From positions 1-64,000 of the forward strand of contig CAVWXT010000007.1 of NCBI GenBank assembly GCA_963759115.1: DNA of 64,000 nucleotides, in the 5' to 3' direction. Shown here one piece after another: positions 63,585 through 64,000 of the stretch. The notes under the pieces were generated by a model. It did no database searches. It had not been told where the DNA came from and was given only the letters and a program-made list of their open reading frames with translations. The stretch is from CAVWXT01 sp963759115. GTDB taxonomy: Bacteria > Planctomycetota > Planctomycetia > Pirellulales > Thermoguttaceae. The position numbers were made by a program, and so were the translations under genes. The number at the start of each line of letters is the position of its first letter. Positions within the stretch are counted from its first letter, which is position 1.

Positions 63585-64000
63585 ATGAAGCGAACTGCAA
63601 CTGTCCTGACAATCGTCTGCGCTCTGGCCGCCTGTTGTGCGGCGGCCGACCAGCCCGAAGCAAAGGACGGCTGGATCAGCCTTTTTGACGGCAAGACCCT
63701 CGACGGCTGGAAGGTCGGCAACAACGCCGGTTCCTTCCGATGTCAGGACGGGATGATCGTCGCCAACGGCCCCACCGCGCATCTGTTCTACGCGGGCGAC
63801 GTTCAGAAACACGATTTCAAGAACTTCGATCTCAAGGCCGAGGTAATGACTTTTCCCAAGGCCAACTCGGGCATTTACTTCCACACGCGGTATCAGGAGA
63901 GCGGTTGGCCGCAACACGGCTACGAGGCGCAAGTCAACAACAGCCACTCGGACCCCAAGCGCACCGGCAGCCTCTACGGCGTGAAAGACGTATACGAGGT
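63585..64000 (+). CDS. DUF1080 (3-keto-disaccharide hydrolase-type) secreted protein, 3' end outside window
   Basis: Signal peptide MKRTATVLTIVCALAACCAA, then WISLFDGKTLDGWKVGNNAG, LKAEVMTFPKANSGIYFHTR and YEAQVNNSHSDPKRTGSLYG, the DUF1080 lectin-like jelly roll very numerous in Planctomycetes. Some members hydrolyse 3-keto-glycosides. The conserved E-x-Q-x-N block (GYEAQVNN) and TGSLYG are present. Start ATG 63585 with an alternative ATG at 63579. Continues beyond the window. Confidence 0.92.
   Translation, partial: MKRTATVLTIVCALAACCAAADQPEAKDGWISLFDGKTLDGWKVGNNAGSFRCQDGMIVANGPTAHLFYAGDVQKHDFKNFDLKAEVMTFPKANSGIYFHTRYQESGWPQHGYEAQVNNSHSDPKRTGSLYGVKDVYE

Noticed and set aside
1..64000. CRISPR array or rRNA operon.
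   Set aside because: No regularly spaced identical repeats with unique spacers and no conserved rRNA segments were seen.

Overview
The window looks like a chromosomal segment of a GC-rich planctomycete (Pirellulales/Planctomycetia type). Pointers are an ECF sigma factor of the planctomycete-expanded type beside a Ser/Thr kinase with WD40 repeats, a DUF1080 secreted protein, a Tat-exported Gfo/Idh/MocA oxidoreductase, a LamG-CBM-glycosidase, a PL8 lyase, a DUF3365-SpoIIE phosphatase, an HpnR-like radical SAM enzyme and REP-like palindromes. No rRNA, tRNA or CRISPR array was found.

Layout. 1-5.2 kb: two tandem RND efflux permeases (the first enters from outside the window, the second is frameshifted). 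5.4-8.6 kb: an ISL3-type element with an 8-bp target duplication, whose left inverted repeat has been split by an IS4-type element. 8.7-12.1 kb: an HpnR-like methylase, a secretin remnant and a frameshifted alpha/beta hydrolase. 12.7-16.3 kb: a ubiquitin-like conjugation cassette (UBL, E2, JAB-E1 fusion) on the minus strand, facing a divergent XRE regulator and ImmA/IrrE-type metallopeptidase, with two palindromic operators between them. 16.5-33.3 kb: a mobile element made almost wholly of minus-strand genes. It holds a tyrosine recombinase, many small accessory proteins, an ARPP-1-like protein, an AAA-type ATPase and an ArdC-type antirestriction protein. Most transcription units begin 20-45 bp downstream of a conserved promoter-like motif (minus strand TCGGTTRRGCYGTATAAG). 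An rve-type IS sits in one copy. 33.3-35.8 kb: a scarred stretch with duplicated sequence, a frameshifted sugar-phosphate isomerase and a truncated hydrolase. 36.0-39.9 kb: sigma factor plus kinase-WD40 protein, cut at its end by an ISAzo13-type element. 41.2-43.2 kb: a compact type II restriction-modification system (R, C, M) of PvuII-like layout. 43.2-55.4 kb: housekeeping and signalling genes (two HU proteins, trpS, pyrD, receiver protein, epimerase, pyrF, ndk, PilZ, SpoIIE). 55.5-64 kb: secreted carbohydrate-degradation genes.

The recombinase element and the adjacent UBL cassette together look like a defence or accessory island: ArdC protects incoming DNA, the recombinase moves it, the motif offers coordinated transcription, and the UBL cassette is a candidate antiphage or regulatory protein-modification system.

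A strong caveat applies. Many otherwise well-preserved genes, including the normally essential trpS, are broken by single-base indels, often in short homopolymers. Sequencing error is at least as likely as decay, so genes marked pseudogene here may be intact in the organism.
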